Below are positions 37,349 to 46,058 of a stretch of DNA of 64,000 nucleotides, piece by piece. The position numbers and the translations under genes were made by a program. The stretch's first letter is position 1, and each line of letters opens with the position of its first letter. The notes beneath the pieces are model-generated. The model worked only from the letters and a program-made list of their open reading frames with translations. It was not told where the DNA came from and made no database searches. The DNA is taken from contig NZ_JAPVBJ010000001.1 in the NCBI RefSeq assembly GCF_026967985.1, positions 1 to 64,000 of the forward strand, in the 5' to 3' direction. Source of the DNA: Modestobacter sp. VKM Ac-2984 (GTDB lineage Bacteria > Actinomycetota > Actinomycetes > Mycobacteriales > Geodermatophilaceae).

Positions 37349-37840
37349 GTGCCCCGCCGTCTCGTGCTCGTCCGCCACGCCCAGGCGGGCTCCGCCGCCG
37401 TCGACGCAGACCGCCCTCTGACTGCCGCCGGCGCCCACCGGGCCACCGCGATCGGCGTCTGGCTCGCCGACAACGGCCTGGCACCGTCGCGGGCCCTGGT
37501 CTCCCCCGCCCGCCGGACGGTGCAGACCTGGGAACGGACCGGCGGGGTGGCTCCCGCCCTGGACCCGCGGCTCTACGACAACACCGTCGAGGCGCTGCTG
37601 GCGGTGCTGCGGGAGACCCCCGACGAGGTGGACCAGCTGGCCGTCGTCGGCCACAACCCCTCGATCAGCGTGCTCGTGGCGCTCCTCGACGACGGGCAGG
37701 GGGACGACGCGGCCCGGCGCGGCTCCGCGAGCGGGTTCCCGGCCGGCGGGGTGGCCGTCCTCGAGCTGAGCACGCCGTTCTCCGCCGTGAGCCCCGGCAC
37801 CGCGCGGCTGTCCGCCTTCGCGGTCCCGGGCAGCGACTGA
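37349..37840 (+). CDS. SixA-like histidine phosphatase
   Basis: A 163-residue member of the histidine phosphatase (phosphoglycerate mutase-like) superfamily. LVLVRHAQAG at residues 6-15 carries the RH catalytic motif (H10), and LAVVGHNPSISV near 99-110 the second catalytic His. Size and pattern match SixA-type phosphohistidine phosphatases, though the natural substrate in actinobacteria is not established. GTG 37349 is the start. It is divergent from arfB. Confidence 0.9.
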   Translation: MPRRLVLVRHAQAGSAAVDADRPLTAAGAHRATAIGVWLADNGLAPSRALVSPARRTVQTWERTGGVAPALDPRLYDNTVEALLAVLRETPDEVDQLAVVGHNPSISVLVALLDDGQGDDAARRGSASGFPAGGVAVLELSTPFSAVSPGTARLSAFAVPGSD

Positions 37841-37983
37841 GCGTCACGGGGAGCCACCGGTCGGGTGAACGACCAGGTCCGAGGGGCGCCACCGCCGACA
37901 CCGGGCGGCCCGGTTGTCGCCCGGTCGGCTGAAGCACATCGACTCACCTGGCCGAGTCGGTCACCGGGTGTGACGCTGGGCGA

Positions 37984-38763
37984 GTGACTCAGGACGCCTC
38001 ACCCCGGCTGCACCTGGTGACCGGCAACTCCGTCGCCTCCCTCTCGGACGGCGCGCGACCGGCCGGTCCCCAGCCGGCGGAGGTCGCTACCACCAACCCG
38101 GTGATGGCCGATCTCCTGCGCCGGGCGGAGGCCCTCGACGCCCGGGTCGCCGCGGAGACCACCGCACGTCCGCTGCACCCGGCCTGGCTGGTCGCGGTCG
38201 GGGCGGCGCTGAGCGTCCTGCTCGCCCTGCTGGGCCGGCAGCCGTGGGAGCTGCCCACCCGGGCCGGTGGGTCGGTCACCGACGTCCCGCAGTCGCTGGT
38301 CACCTTCCTGCTGTTGGGCACCGCGCTGTGCGTGTGGGCCGCCGGCCGGCTGACGCGGCCGGCGGCGGTGCTGCGCTCGGCCACCGCCGTCCAGACCTGG
38401 TGGACGCTGCTGGGGGGCGCGGCCGTCGTCTCGCTGGCCGCCACCGTGTCGCTCGCCTCCTTCGCCGGCGTCGAGGGCCCGGGCGACGTGGTGGCGCGCT
38501 GTGCCGTGATCGCGGTGCCCGCCGTCCTCGCGGGGTTCGTCGCCCGGCACGACGGGCGCGCTGCCCGGGTGCGGCTGGCCCTGGGCACCGGGCTGGTCAC
38601 CGTGCCGCTGTGCGGCCTGGGCTGGGCACTGCTGTCCTCCTCCGCCCGGTCGACGGCCGGTCTCGCCGACGTCCTGGCCGTGACCGGGATCGCGGCCGCC
38701 GCCCCGCTGGCCCTGGCCGTCGCCTTCGTGGCGGCCGACCGGCGCCGCCGCACCCCGAACTGA
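37984..38763 (+). CDS. Polytopic membrane protein of unknown function
   Basis: A 259-residue protein from GTG 37984. The first 65 residues are hydrophilic, then about six hydrophobic segments follow (near 67-85, 102-118, 138-160, 169-186, 196-215, 225-250), and the C-terminus is basic (DRRRRTPN). No transporter or enzyme motifs were recognised. The homocysteine methyltransferase gene follows after 19 bases and may be co-transcribed. About 140 bases upstream hold no recognisable feature. Confidence 0.65.
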   Translation: MTQDASPRLHLVTGNSVASLSDGARPAGPQPAEVATTNPVMADLLRRAEALDARVAAETTARPLHPAWLVAVGAALSVLLALLGRQPWELPTRAGGSVTDVPQSLVTFLLLGTALCVWAAGRLTRPAAVLRSATAVQTWWTLLGGAAVVSLAATVSLASFAGVEGPGDVVARCAVIAVPAVLAGFVARHDGRAARVRLALGTGLVTVPLCGLGWALLSSSARSTAGLADVLAVTGIAAAAPLALAVAFVAADRRRRTPN

Positions 38764-38782
38764 CCCGGAGGAGCATGGCGGG

Positions 38783-39697
38783 GTGACCACCCTGGCCGAG
38801 GCACTCCGCACCGGGACCGTCGTGGCCGACGGCGGCCTCTCCACCGAGCTTGAGTTCCGCGGGCACGACGTCACCTCCTCGCTCTGGTCGGCCCGGTTGC
38901 TGCGCGACGACCCGGAGGCCGTCGTCGCCGCGCACGCCGCCTTCGCGAGCGCCGGCGCCGAGGTCGCCACGACCGCCAGCTACCAGGCGTCCTTCCCCGG
39001 CTTCGCCGCCGTCGGGATCGACGCGGGGCAGGCCCGCACGTTGATGGCCCGCTCGGTGCAGCTGGCCCGGGACGGCCTGGCCCGGGCCGGCCGGGACGGC
39101 TGGGTCGCGGCCTCGGTCGGCCCCTACGGCGCCTTCCTGGCCGACGGCTCGGAGTACACCGGCGACTACGTCGAACGCGTCTCCGTCGCCGAGCTGCGCG
39201 CGTTCCACCGGCCACGGCTGGCCGTGCTGGCCGAGGCCGGGGCCGACGTCCTGGCCTGCGAGACGCTGCCTGCGGCCGCCGAGGTGGAGGCGTTGCTGGC
39301 CGAGCTGACCGAGCTGGGCGTGCCCGCCTGGCTGTCGCTGACCTCGACCACCGGCCCGGACGGCGTCCCGCGCACCCGGCGCGGCGAGCCGCTGGCCGAG
39401 GTCTGCGCGATGGCACGGGACGTCGATGCGGTCATCGCCATCGGGGTCAACTGCACCGACCCGGCCGCGGTGCCTGCTGCGGTGGCCGCCGCCGCGGCCA
39501 GCGGGAAGCCGGGAGTGGCCTACCCGAACAGCGGCGAGGTGTGGGACGCCGCCGCCCGCCGCTGGACCGGCCGGCCGGGGGTCGGCGACGTGTCGGGGTG
39601 GCTGGCCGCCGGCGCCCGGCTGGTCGGTGGCTGCTGCCGGGTGCGACCGGACGACGTCCGCGCCATCGCCGACACCGTCCCACTCCCCCGCGAGTGA
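38783..39697 (+). CDS. mmuM: Homocysteine S-methyltransferase
   Basis: Transfers a methyl group from S-methylmethionine (or S-adenosylmethionine) to homocysteine, producing methionine. It has 304 residues, the MmuM length. DGGLSTELE at the N-terminus, IGVNCTDP (first zinc Cys) and VGGCCRV near the C-terminus (the two other zinc Cys) are intact. The start GTG 38783 lies 10 bases after GGAGGAG. A strong terminator begins within its stop codon. Confidence 0.93.
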   Translation: MTTLAEALRTGTVVADGGLSTELEFRGHDVTSSLWSARLLRDDPEAVVAAHAAFASAGAEVATTASYQASFPGFAAVGIDAGQARTLMARSVQLARDGLARAGRDGWVAASVGPYGAFLADGSEYTGDYVERVSVAELRAFHRPRLAVLAEAGADVLACETLPAAAEVEALLAELTELGVPAWLSLTSTTGPDGVPRTRRGEPLAEVCAMARDVDAVIAIGVNCTDPAAVPAAVAAAAASGKPGVAYPNSGEVWDAAARRWTGRPGVGDVSGWLAAGARLVGGCCRVRPDDVRAIADTVPLPRE

Positions 39698-39758
39698 GCA
39701 GTTCCGGTCGCCGACACGTGCGGACACGCTGGCGTCAGCGACCGGAACTGCTCACTCG
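39691..39758. terminator. Bidirectional terminator between mmuM and an SDR gene
   Basis: CGAGTGAGCAGTTCCGGTCGC and its exact complement (39738-39758) form a 21-bp perfect stem with a 26-base loop. The stem starts inside the last codons of mmuM (GAG TGA). It separates two convergent genes. Confidence 0.85.
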
Positions 39759-39786
39759 GCCGGAGAGCCGGTGACCTCAGGCGGCA

Positions 39787-40644
39787 CTACAGGATCGGCC
39801 GGCCGCCGGTGACGGCGATCCGGGCGCCGGAGACGTAGCTCGACTCGTCGCTGGCCAGCAGCACGTACACCGGCGCCAGCTCGGCCGGCTGGGCGGCCCG
39901 GCCCAGCGGGGTGTTGCCACCGAAGGCGGCCACCTTCTCCGCGGGCATGGTGGAGGGGATCAGCGGCGTCCACACCGGCCCGGGCGCGACGCTGTTGGCG
40001 CGGATGCCCTTCTCCCCCAGCAGCTGCGCCATGCTGGCGGTGAAGTTGGCGATGCCGGCCTTGGTCATCGCGTACGGCGCCAGGGTGGGGCTCGGGTTGT
40101 CCGAGTTCACCGACGAGGAGTTGATGATCGAGGCGCCCGGCTGCATGTGCGGCACGGCATCGCGGATCAGGGTGAACATCGCGGTCAGGTTCAGCGCGAG
40201 AGTGTGGTCCCACTCCTCGTCCGTGACCTCGTCCAGCGACTCGTGGTTCATCTGGAACGCCGCGTTGTTGACCAGCACGTCGATCCCGCCCAGCTCCTCG
40301 AGGGCCTTCGGGATGATCGTCTTGGCGTGCGCCCGGTCGGCGAGGTCCCCGGGCATGAGCACGCACGTCCGGCCGGCGTCCTCGACGTACCTGGCCGTCT
40401 CCTGCGCGTCCTCGTGCTCGTCGAGGTAGGCGATCAGGACGTCGGCGCCCTCACGGGCGAAGGCGATGGCGACGGCGCGGCCGATGCCGCTGTCGCCGCC
40501 GGTGATCACGGCGCGCTTCCCGGTCAGCTTGCCGGAGCCGCGGTAGCTCTCCTCGCCGTGGTCCGGCTTCGGGTCCATCTCACCGAGCGTGCCCGGCGGG
40601 GTCTGCTGCTGTTCCGGCTGCGACTCGGGGCGAGGTGACGACAC
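39787..40644 (-). CDS. General-stress SDR oxidoreductase (YdaD/YhdF-like)
   Basis: A 285-residue short-chain dehydrogenase with an N-terminal Gln/Pro-rich extension (about 1-45), the layout of general-stress SDRs such as B. subtilis YdaD/YhdF. AVITGGDSGIGRA is the NADP loop, VNNAA follows near 132, and YAMTKAG carries the catalytic Tyr/Lys. GTG 40644 is chosen because AGGAGGAA stands 7 bases upstream; the frame is open to 40677. Substrate unknown. Confidence 0.9.
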   Translation of the reverse strand: MSSPRPESQPEQQQTPPGTLGEMDPKPDHGEESYRGSGKLTGKRAVITGGDSGIGRAVAIAFAREGADVLIAYLDEHEDAQETARYVEDAGRTCVLMPGDLADRAHAKTIIPKALEELGGIDVLVNNAAFQMNHESLDEVTDEEWDHTLALNLTAMFTLIRDAVPHMQPGASIINSSSVNSDNPSPTLAPYAMTKAGIANFTASMAQLLGEKGIRANSVAPGPVWTPLIPSTMPAEKVAAFGGNTPLGRAAQPAELAPVYVLLASDESSYVSGARIAVTGGRPIL

Positions 40645-40780
40645 GGTGGTTCCTCCTGCGAGGTCGGGCGGCGGCACCCCCGCGCTCTGCTCACGCAGCC
40701 GGCGCCCGTGCGCCGACCCGATGCCGCGTCGTGCTCGCGCCTACCCTCGCCGCTGACCGGTGAACCGGCCGGGTCGACCG

Positions 40781-40927
40781 TCAGGCAGCCCGGCTGGACA
40801 GGCCGGCGGCGCCGGGGAACGGGACCACGGCACTGCCCGGGCGGTCCCACCGCATCTCCAGATGACGACGGCCGGCGCCGTCCACGACGGGCACCCAGCG
40901 ACACTCGGGGCAACGACTCTCACGCAT
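40781..40927 (-). CDS. Probable 48-residue zinc-ribbon protein
   Basis: ATG 40927 opens a short frame encoding MRESRCPECRWVPVV..., with one CPEC motif and basic residues, ending GLSSRAA. The ribosome-binding-like AAGGTGG lies 7 bases upstream. No family was recognised; a single CxxC in 48 residues could bind zinc only as a dimer or with His ligands (a His is present in RRRHLEM-like context). It stands alone on the minus strand, divergent from the helicase gene. Confidence 0.5.
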   Translation of the reverse strand: MRESRCPECRWVPVVDGAGRRHLEMRWDRPGSAVVPFPGAAGLSSRAA

Positions 40928-41096
40928 GTCCGATCCACCTTCCGTTCACCTGTTGTTCACCCAGTGACCGGGATCGGCCGGTTCCACTCCTCCGCTTGAG
41001 GCGTCGTGACCGAACTGTGACCTGAGCCGCACGTGGAGCGGGGTCCGCGGCGTCCGTGCGGGAACGTCCGGGGCGTCGGGCACGCTGTTCCCCACG

Positions 41097-43718
41097 ATGA
41101 CGCTCTCTCCTGCCGGTACCGACTCGACCCCGGCCGACTCCCCCGCTGCCGCGCTGCCCTCGCCGGACGCCCCGCCGCTGATCGCCGACCCCAGCGACCT
41201 CTCGTCGCTGTTCGCCCTGGGCGAGGACCCGGACGCGGTCTTCACCCGGTTCGCCGAGTGGGCGCAGGCGTCGGGCACCACGCTGTACCCGGCCCAGGAG
41301 GAGGCGCTGATCGAGCTGGTCAGCGGCGCCAACGTCGTCCTGGCCACCCCGACCGGGTCGGGCAAGTCGCTGGTGGCCACCGGCGCCCAGTACGCGGCGC
41401 TGGCCACCGACCGGGTGAGCTTCTACACCGCGCCGATCAAGGCGCTGGTCAGCGAGAAGTTCTTCGCCCTGTGCGGGGTCTTCGGCGCCGAGAACGTCGG
41501 CATGCTCACCGGCGACGCGAGCGTCAACGCCGACGCCCCGATCATCGCCTGCACCGCCGAGGTGCTGGCCAACATCGCGCTGCGCGAGGGGCCGGACGCC
41601 GACATCGGCCTGGTGGTGATGGACGAGTTCCACTTCTACGGCGACCCCGACCGCGGCTGGGCCTGGCAGGTGCCGCTGATCGAGCTGCCGAAGGCGCAGT
41701 TCCTGCTGATGAGCGCCACCCTCGGCGACGTCACCGCACTCCAGGAGGACCTCACCCGGCGCACCGGCCGGCCCACCGCGCTGGTCGCCCACGCCGAGCG
41801 GCCGGTGCCACTGCACCACTACTACGCGACGACGCCGATGCACGAGACGATCCAGGAGCTGCTGGACACCAAGCAGGCCCCGGTCTACGTCGTGCACTTC
41901 ACCCAGGCCTCCGCGCTGGAACGCGCCCAGGCGCTGATGAGCGTGAACGTCTCCACCAAGGAGGAGAAGCAGGCGATCGCCGACCTGATCGGCGGCTTCC
42001 GGTTCTCCTCCGCCTTCGGGACGACGCTGTCGCGGCTGGTGCGGCACGGCATCGGCGTGCACCACGCCGGGATGCTGCCCAAGTACCGGCGGCTGGTCGA
42101 GCAGCTGGCCCAGGCGGGGCTGCTCAAGGTCATCTGCGGCACCGACACCCTCGGCGTGGGCATCAACGTGCCGATCCGCACGGTGGTGTTCTCCGCGCTG
42201 AGCAAGTACGACGGCACCCGGATGCGGCTGCTCCAGGCCCGGGAGTTCCACCAGATCGCCGGCCGGGCCGGGCGGGCCGGCTACGACACGGCCGGCACCG
42301 TCGTCGTCCAGGCGCCCGAGCACGAGGTGGAGAACCTCAAGCAGTTCGCCAAGGTCGCCGACGACCCGAAGAAGCGCCGCAAGCTGGTGCGCCGCAAGGT
42401 CCCCGAGGGCATGGTCCCGTGGAGCGAGTCGACCCAGCAGCGGCTGATCACCGCCGAGCCCGAGCCGCTGAGCAGCCACTTCCGGGTCTCGACCGGGATG
42501 GTGCTCAACGTGCTGGCCCGGCCGGGCGACCCGGTGGCGGCGATGCGCCGGCTGCTCACCGACAACCACGAGCCACGTCCACGGCAGCTGAAGCACATCC
42601 GCGAGGTGATCGGCATCGCCCGGTCGCTGATCACCGCCGGGGTGATCGAGCGGCTCGAGGTCCCCGAACCCGACGGCCGCCGCTACCGGCTGACCCTGGA
42701 CCTGCCGCCGGACTTCCAGCTCAACCAGCCGCTGTCGACGTTCGCGCTGGCCGCGATCGGGCTGCTCTCCCCCGGCCCGGACGCCGAGGGCAACGACACC
42801 TACGCCCTGGACGTCGTCTCGGTGATCGAGGCGACGCTGGACGACCCCCGGCAGATCATCTCCGCGCAGTTGAACAAGGCCAAGGGCGAGGCCGTGGCCC
42901 AGATGAAGGCCGAGGGGATCGAGTACGAGGAGCGGATGGAGCTGCTCGAGGAGATCACCTACCCCAAGCCGCTGGAGGAGCTCCTCGAGCACGCCTTCGA
43001 GGTCTACTCCGCCGGCAACCCGTGGGCGCGCGATGCGCAGCTCTCCCCCAAGTCCGTCGTCCGGGACATGTGGGAGCAGGCGATGACGTTCCGGGAGCTG
43101 GTCAACCACTACGGGCTCACCCGCTCCGAGGGGGCGGTGCTGCGCTACCTCTCCGACGCCTTCAAGGCGCTGCGCTCGGGCGTGCCCGCCGACGCCCGCA
43201 CCGAGGAGGTCACCGACATCGTCGAGTGGCTGGGCGAGCTGGTGCGCCAGGTCGACTCCTCGCTGCTGGACGAGTGGGAGCAGCTGACCAGCGCCGACCA
43301 GCCGCTGGACGCGCCCGTCGCCGTCCCGGCCCGCCCCCGCCCGCTGACCGGCAACGAGCGGGCCTTCACCGCGATGATCCGCAACGCCCTGTTCCGCCGG
43401 GTCGAGCTCATCGCCCGGCGGCGCTGGTACGACCTGGGCGAGCTGGACGCCGGCTCCGGCTGGGACGCCGACCGGTGGGGCGAGGTGGTCCAGGCCTACT
43501 TCGCCGAGCACGCCGAGCTCAACACCGGCGGCGACGCCCGCGGCCCGGCCCTGCTGATCATCGACAAGACCGAGCCGCGGCTGTGGCGGGTGCGGCAGAT
43601 CCTCGACGACCCGGCCGGTGACCACGACTGGGGCTTCGACGCCGAGATCGACCTGGACGCCTCGGACGAGGAGGGCGTCCTGGTGATGCGCCTGGTCGAC
43701 GCCGGCCGCAAGGACTGA
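41097..43718 (+). CDS. Ski2-like DEAD/DEAH-box helicase (DUF3516)
   Basis: An 873-residue superfamily 2 helicase, likely acting on RNA. Motif I ATPTGSGKS is at about 83-91, the Walker B box DEFH near 178, motif III MSATL near 205, motif VI HQIAGRAGRAGY near 387. The C-terminal half (about 450-870) has the DUF3516 extension typical of actinobacterial Ski2-like helicases. ATG 41097 gives a Pro/Ala-rich N-terminus of about 30 residues. Upstream (40928-41096) two GTTCACC repeats 11 bp apart are the only visible signal. Confidence 0.93.
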   Translation: MTLSPAGTDSTPADSPAAALPSPDAPPLIADPSDLSSLFALGEDPDAVFTRFAEWAQASGTTLYPAQEEALIELVSGANVVLATPTGSGKSLVATGAQYAALATDRVSFYTAPIKALVSEKFFALCGVFGAENVGMLTGDASVNADAPIIACTAEVLANIALREGPDADIGLVVMDEFHFYGDPDRGWAWQVPLIELPKAQFLLMSATLGDVTALQEDLTRRTGRPTALVAHAERPVPLHHYYATTPMHETIQELLDTKQAPVYVVHFTQASALERAQALMSVNVSTKEEKQAIADLIGGFRFSSAFGTTLSRLVRHGIGVHHAGMLPKYRRLVEQLAQAGLLKVICGTDTLGVGINVPIRTVVFSALSKYDGTRMRLLQAREFHQIAGRAGRAGYDTAGTVVVQAPEHEVENLKQFAKVADDPKKRRKLVRRKVPEGMVPWSESTQQRLITAEPEPLSSHFRVSTGMVLNVLARPGDPVAAMRRLLTDNHEPRPRQLKHIREVIGIARSLITAGVIERLEVPEPDGRRYRLTLDLPPDFQLNQPLSTFALAAIGLLSPGPDAEGNDTYALDVVSVIEATLDDPRQIISAQLNKAKGEAVAQMKAEGIEYEERMELLEEITYPKPLEELLEHAFEVYSAGNPWARDAQLSPKSVVRDMWEQAMTFRELVNHYGLTRSEGAVLRYLSDAFKALRSGVPADARTEEVTDIVEWLGELVRQVDSSLLDEWEQLTSADQPLDAPVAVPARPRPLTGNERAFTAMIRNALFRRVELIARRRWYDLGELDAGSGWDADRWGEVVQAYFAEHAELNTGGDARGPALLIIDKTEPRLWRVRQILDDPAGDHDWGFDAEIDLDASDEEGVLVMRLVDAGRKD

Positions 43719-43720
43719 AG

Positions 43721-43780
43721 AAGGACCCCCGTCCCCCCACCACTCGCGAGCTCGTGGCGGGCCCCTGCACGGGGGCCGGG
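43721..43780. repeat. Palindromic repeat element, copy B
   Basis: Starts AAGGACCCCCGTCCCCCCACC and contains ACTCGCGAGCTCG and GCACGGGGG. It is roughly three-quarters identical to the left 60 bases of the element at 19697, and its reverse complement resembles the right arm of that element. It lies between two convergent genes and can also form hairpins, so it may double as a terminator. Confidence 0.6.
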
Positions 43781-43781
43781 G

Positions 43782-44315
43782 TCAGCGGGCCAGCCGCCGG
43801 AAGGTCGGCCGGGGTGGCGGCGGGACGACGGCGGTCGGGTCGCGCCGGCGGCGGAGCTCCAGGGCCAGGCTCTCCTCCCCGCGGGCCATCGCCCACCGGT
43901 GGTTGGCCTCGAACGCCGGGCGCAACAGCCAGCTGAGTCTGGCCAGCAGCGGCTTGGCCGCGCGGACCTGCCAGTCGTAGGTGATCACCACCTCGGGGCC
44001 CTCCTGCGCGAAGGTCCAGCGGCCACCGCCCACCAGGTCACCGTCCGCAGCGAGGGCGAACCCGGTGTCGGTCATCGGCTCGGTGATCCGCAGCGTCCAG
44101 CGCAGCGTGTAGGGCGCCCAGCCGGTGGTGAACACCTCGACCGTGCGCCCCACGCCGTCCGGCCCGCCGTCGTCGACCGGGACGACGTCGAGGTAGACCG
44201 CCGGCCACCACCGGGGCAGTGCGGCGCTGTCACTGAGCACTGCGCACACCTCGGCGATCGTGCCGGGCACCCGCCAGACGGTGCGGAAGTCGTACGCGGG
44301 CGGGTGTCGGGGCAC
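43782..44315 (-). CDS. SRPBCC (START-like) family protein
   Basis: A 177-residue protein with the polyketide cyclase/START-like helix-grip fold. It starts FRTVWRVPGTIAEVCAVLSD with ALPRWWPAVYL near 32-43, followed by alternating beta strands and a C-terminal long helix (PAFEANHRWAMARGEESL). Such proteins bind lipids or small hydrophobic ligands; the ligand is unknown. GTG 44315 is used; an upstream GTG could add a few residues. It is convergent with the helicase gene. Confidence 0.85.
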   Translation of the reverse strand: MPRHPPAYDFRTVWRVPGTIAEVCAVLSDSAALPRWWPAVYLDVVPVDDGGPDGVGRTVEVFTTGWAPYTLRWTLRITEPMTDTGFALAADGDLVGGGRWTFAQEGPEVVITYDWQVRAAKPLLARLSWLLRPAFEANHRWAMARGEESLALELRRRRDPTAVVPPPPRPTFRRLAR

Positions 44316-44470
44316 GGCTGGCACTCTGCCCACCCGCGCGGGAGCTGTCCATGCCCCAGCCCCGGGGAAGGCGATCGACCCAGACGGGTGATCCAGGTCC
44401 GAGCCCCGGACGCCGAAGACCTGGGTGGACGCACCGGCGAGCAGAGCCGGGCCCGAGGACGAGGACCGCC

Positions 44471-46003
44471 ATGACCCCACCCCCGGCGACGCGGCCGGCG
44501 ACGCGCTGGGCGGTCTTCCGTCGTCCCGCCGAGCTGGTCGAGCGCACCCGCTGGCTGTTCGGCGCCTGCGCCCTGATCTCCCTGGGCCTCACCTCCTTCG
44601 GGGCCGCGGCAGGTGCGGGCAGCTGGCAGCTGGCCGTGATCGCGCTGTCCACGGCCGCCCTGGTCGCCTCCTGGCTGCACCGCTACACCGCACGCCATGG
44701 GTCGGTCGCCCTGGACCTCCTCGACGCCCTCGCCATCTGCGCGTTCGCGCTCGCCTCACCGGTGCCGGCAGTGGCCCTGGGCGTCACCTTCCCCGCGCTG
44801 TGGTTCCGCGCCGTCTACGGCCACACCCGGGAGACCTGGGCGTACACGGCCGCCCAGTGCACCGGCCTGGTCGCCGCACTCGCGCTGTGGGAGGTCGTTC
44901 CCTGGCACGCCACGGCCGCACCGGCTGCCCCGCTGCTCGGCGCCCTGCCGATCGCGCCGCTGCTCGCCGTGGTCTCCCGGCACCTCGTCTCGGTGCTGCA
45001 GCAGCACCAGCACGCGCAGGCCTGGGACGCCACGCTCGCCCGCCTGACCACCCAACTGCTCGGCGTCACCGACGTCGGGCAGATCCGGCAGCACGGCTGG
45101 GAGGCCGCCGCGGAGATCTGCCGGATCACCCCCGGGCTGTCCATGGTCGTCGTCGCCGACGACGGAGCACACCTGGTCGTCCAGCGGTCGGTCGGCCTGC
45201 TCCGGCAGCCCCCCGGCACCCTCGACCGCACCGCGGTCGCCACAGACCTGGCCGACGCCACCACCGCGCAGGAGCCCCGGGGCGTCACCGCGCCGCAGGA
45301 GCTCGTGACCGCGGCCGGTGGGGCGCACTGCTGGGCAGCGATCCCGATGCCGGACGAACCGGACCGGCACCTCCTGCTGGGTGGCAGCGTGCTGCACCCC
45401 GAGGGCGTGGCCCTCGTCCAGTCGCTGGTGGCCCAGGCGGCGCTCGCCGTGCGGGCCACCAGCGCACACCGGGAGCTGGAACTGCAGGCGCGCACCGACG
45501 CCCTCACCGGCCTGGCCAACCGCAGCACCTTCTCCGCCGCCCTGGCGGCAGCCTCCGCCGGCACCGACGGCGACCCGTGGGTGCTCTTCGTCGACCTGGA
45601 CGACTTCAAGCTGGTCAACGACCGGCTCGGCCACGCGGCGGGCGACGAGCTGCTGCGGGCCGTGGGCGCACGGCTGGCCGGCGCCGTCCGTACGCCGGGG
45701 CTGTGCGCCCGGCTGGGCGGCGACGAGTTCGCCGTCCTGGTGCACGCCGCCGACGCCGGGGACGCCGCGGCACTGGCCCGGCGACTGGTCGAGGTGGCCT
45801 CCGCGCCGGTGCAGCTGGCCGTCGGCACGGCGCAGGTGGGCGCGAGCGTGGGAGCCGCCTGCGTGCTGCCCGGCGTCTCCTGGACCAGCACCCTGCAGCA
45901 GGCCGACCTGGCGATGTACGCGGCCAAGGCGGCGGGCAAGAACCGGGTGCAGGTCGCCGGTTCACCGCCACCGGTCACCACCGGGGAACTGACCCGCACC
46001 TGA
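44471..46003 (+). CDS. Membrane-bound GAF-GGDEF diguanylate cyclase
   Basis: A 510-residue protein from ATG 44471 (GAGGACGAGGA upstream). The first 180 residues hold about six membrane segments, then a GAF-like domain (about 190-335) and a GGDEF domain (about 345-500) with TDALTGLANR and RLGGDEFAV near 415. The intact GGDEF motif predicts synthesis of c-di-GMP. It lacks an EAL domain. It is the second c-di-GMP enzyme of the window; the membrane part may sense an external signal. Confidence 0.92.
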   Translation: MTPPPATRPATRWAVFRRPAELVERTRWLFGACALISLGLTSFGAAAGAGSWQLAVIALSTAALVASWLHRYTARHGSVALDLLDALAICAFALASPVPAVALGVTFPALWFRAVYGHTRETWAYTAAQCTGLVAALALWEVVPWHATAAPAAPLLGALPIAPLLAVVSRHLVSVLQQHQHAQAWDATLARLTTQLLGVTDVGQIRQHGWEAAAEICRITPGLSMVVVADDGAHLVVQRSVGLLRQPPGTLDRTAVATDLADATTAQEPRGVTAPQELVTAAGGAHCWAAIPMPDEPDRHLLLGGSVLHPEGVALVQSLVAQAALAVRATSAHRELELQARTDALTGLANRSTFSAALAAASAGTDGDPWVLFVDLDDFKLVNDRLGHAAGDELLRAVGARLAGAVRTPGLCARLGGDEFAVLVHAADAGDAAALARRLVEVASAPVQLAVGTAQVGASVGAACVLPGVSWTSTLQQADLAMYAAKAAGKNRVQVAGSPPPVTTGELTRT

Positions 46004-46058
46004 CTGCCGTGCGCGGGCTCACACGAGGCCGCTGTGACACCCTCGCGCCGATGCGGGC

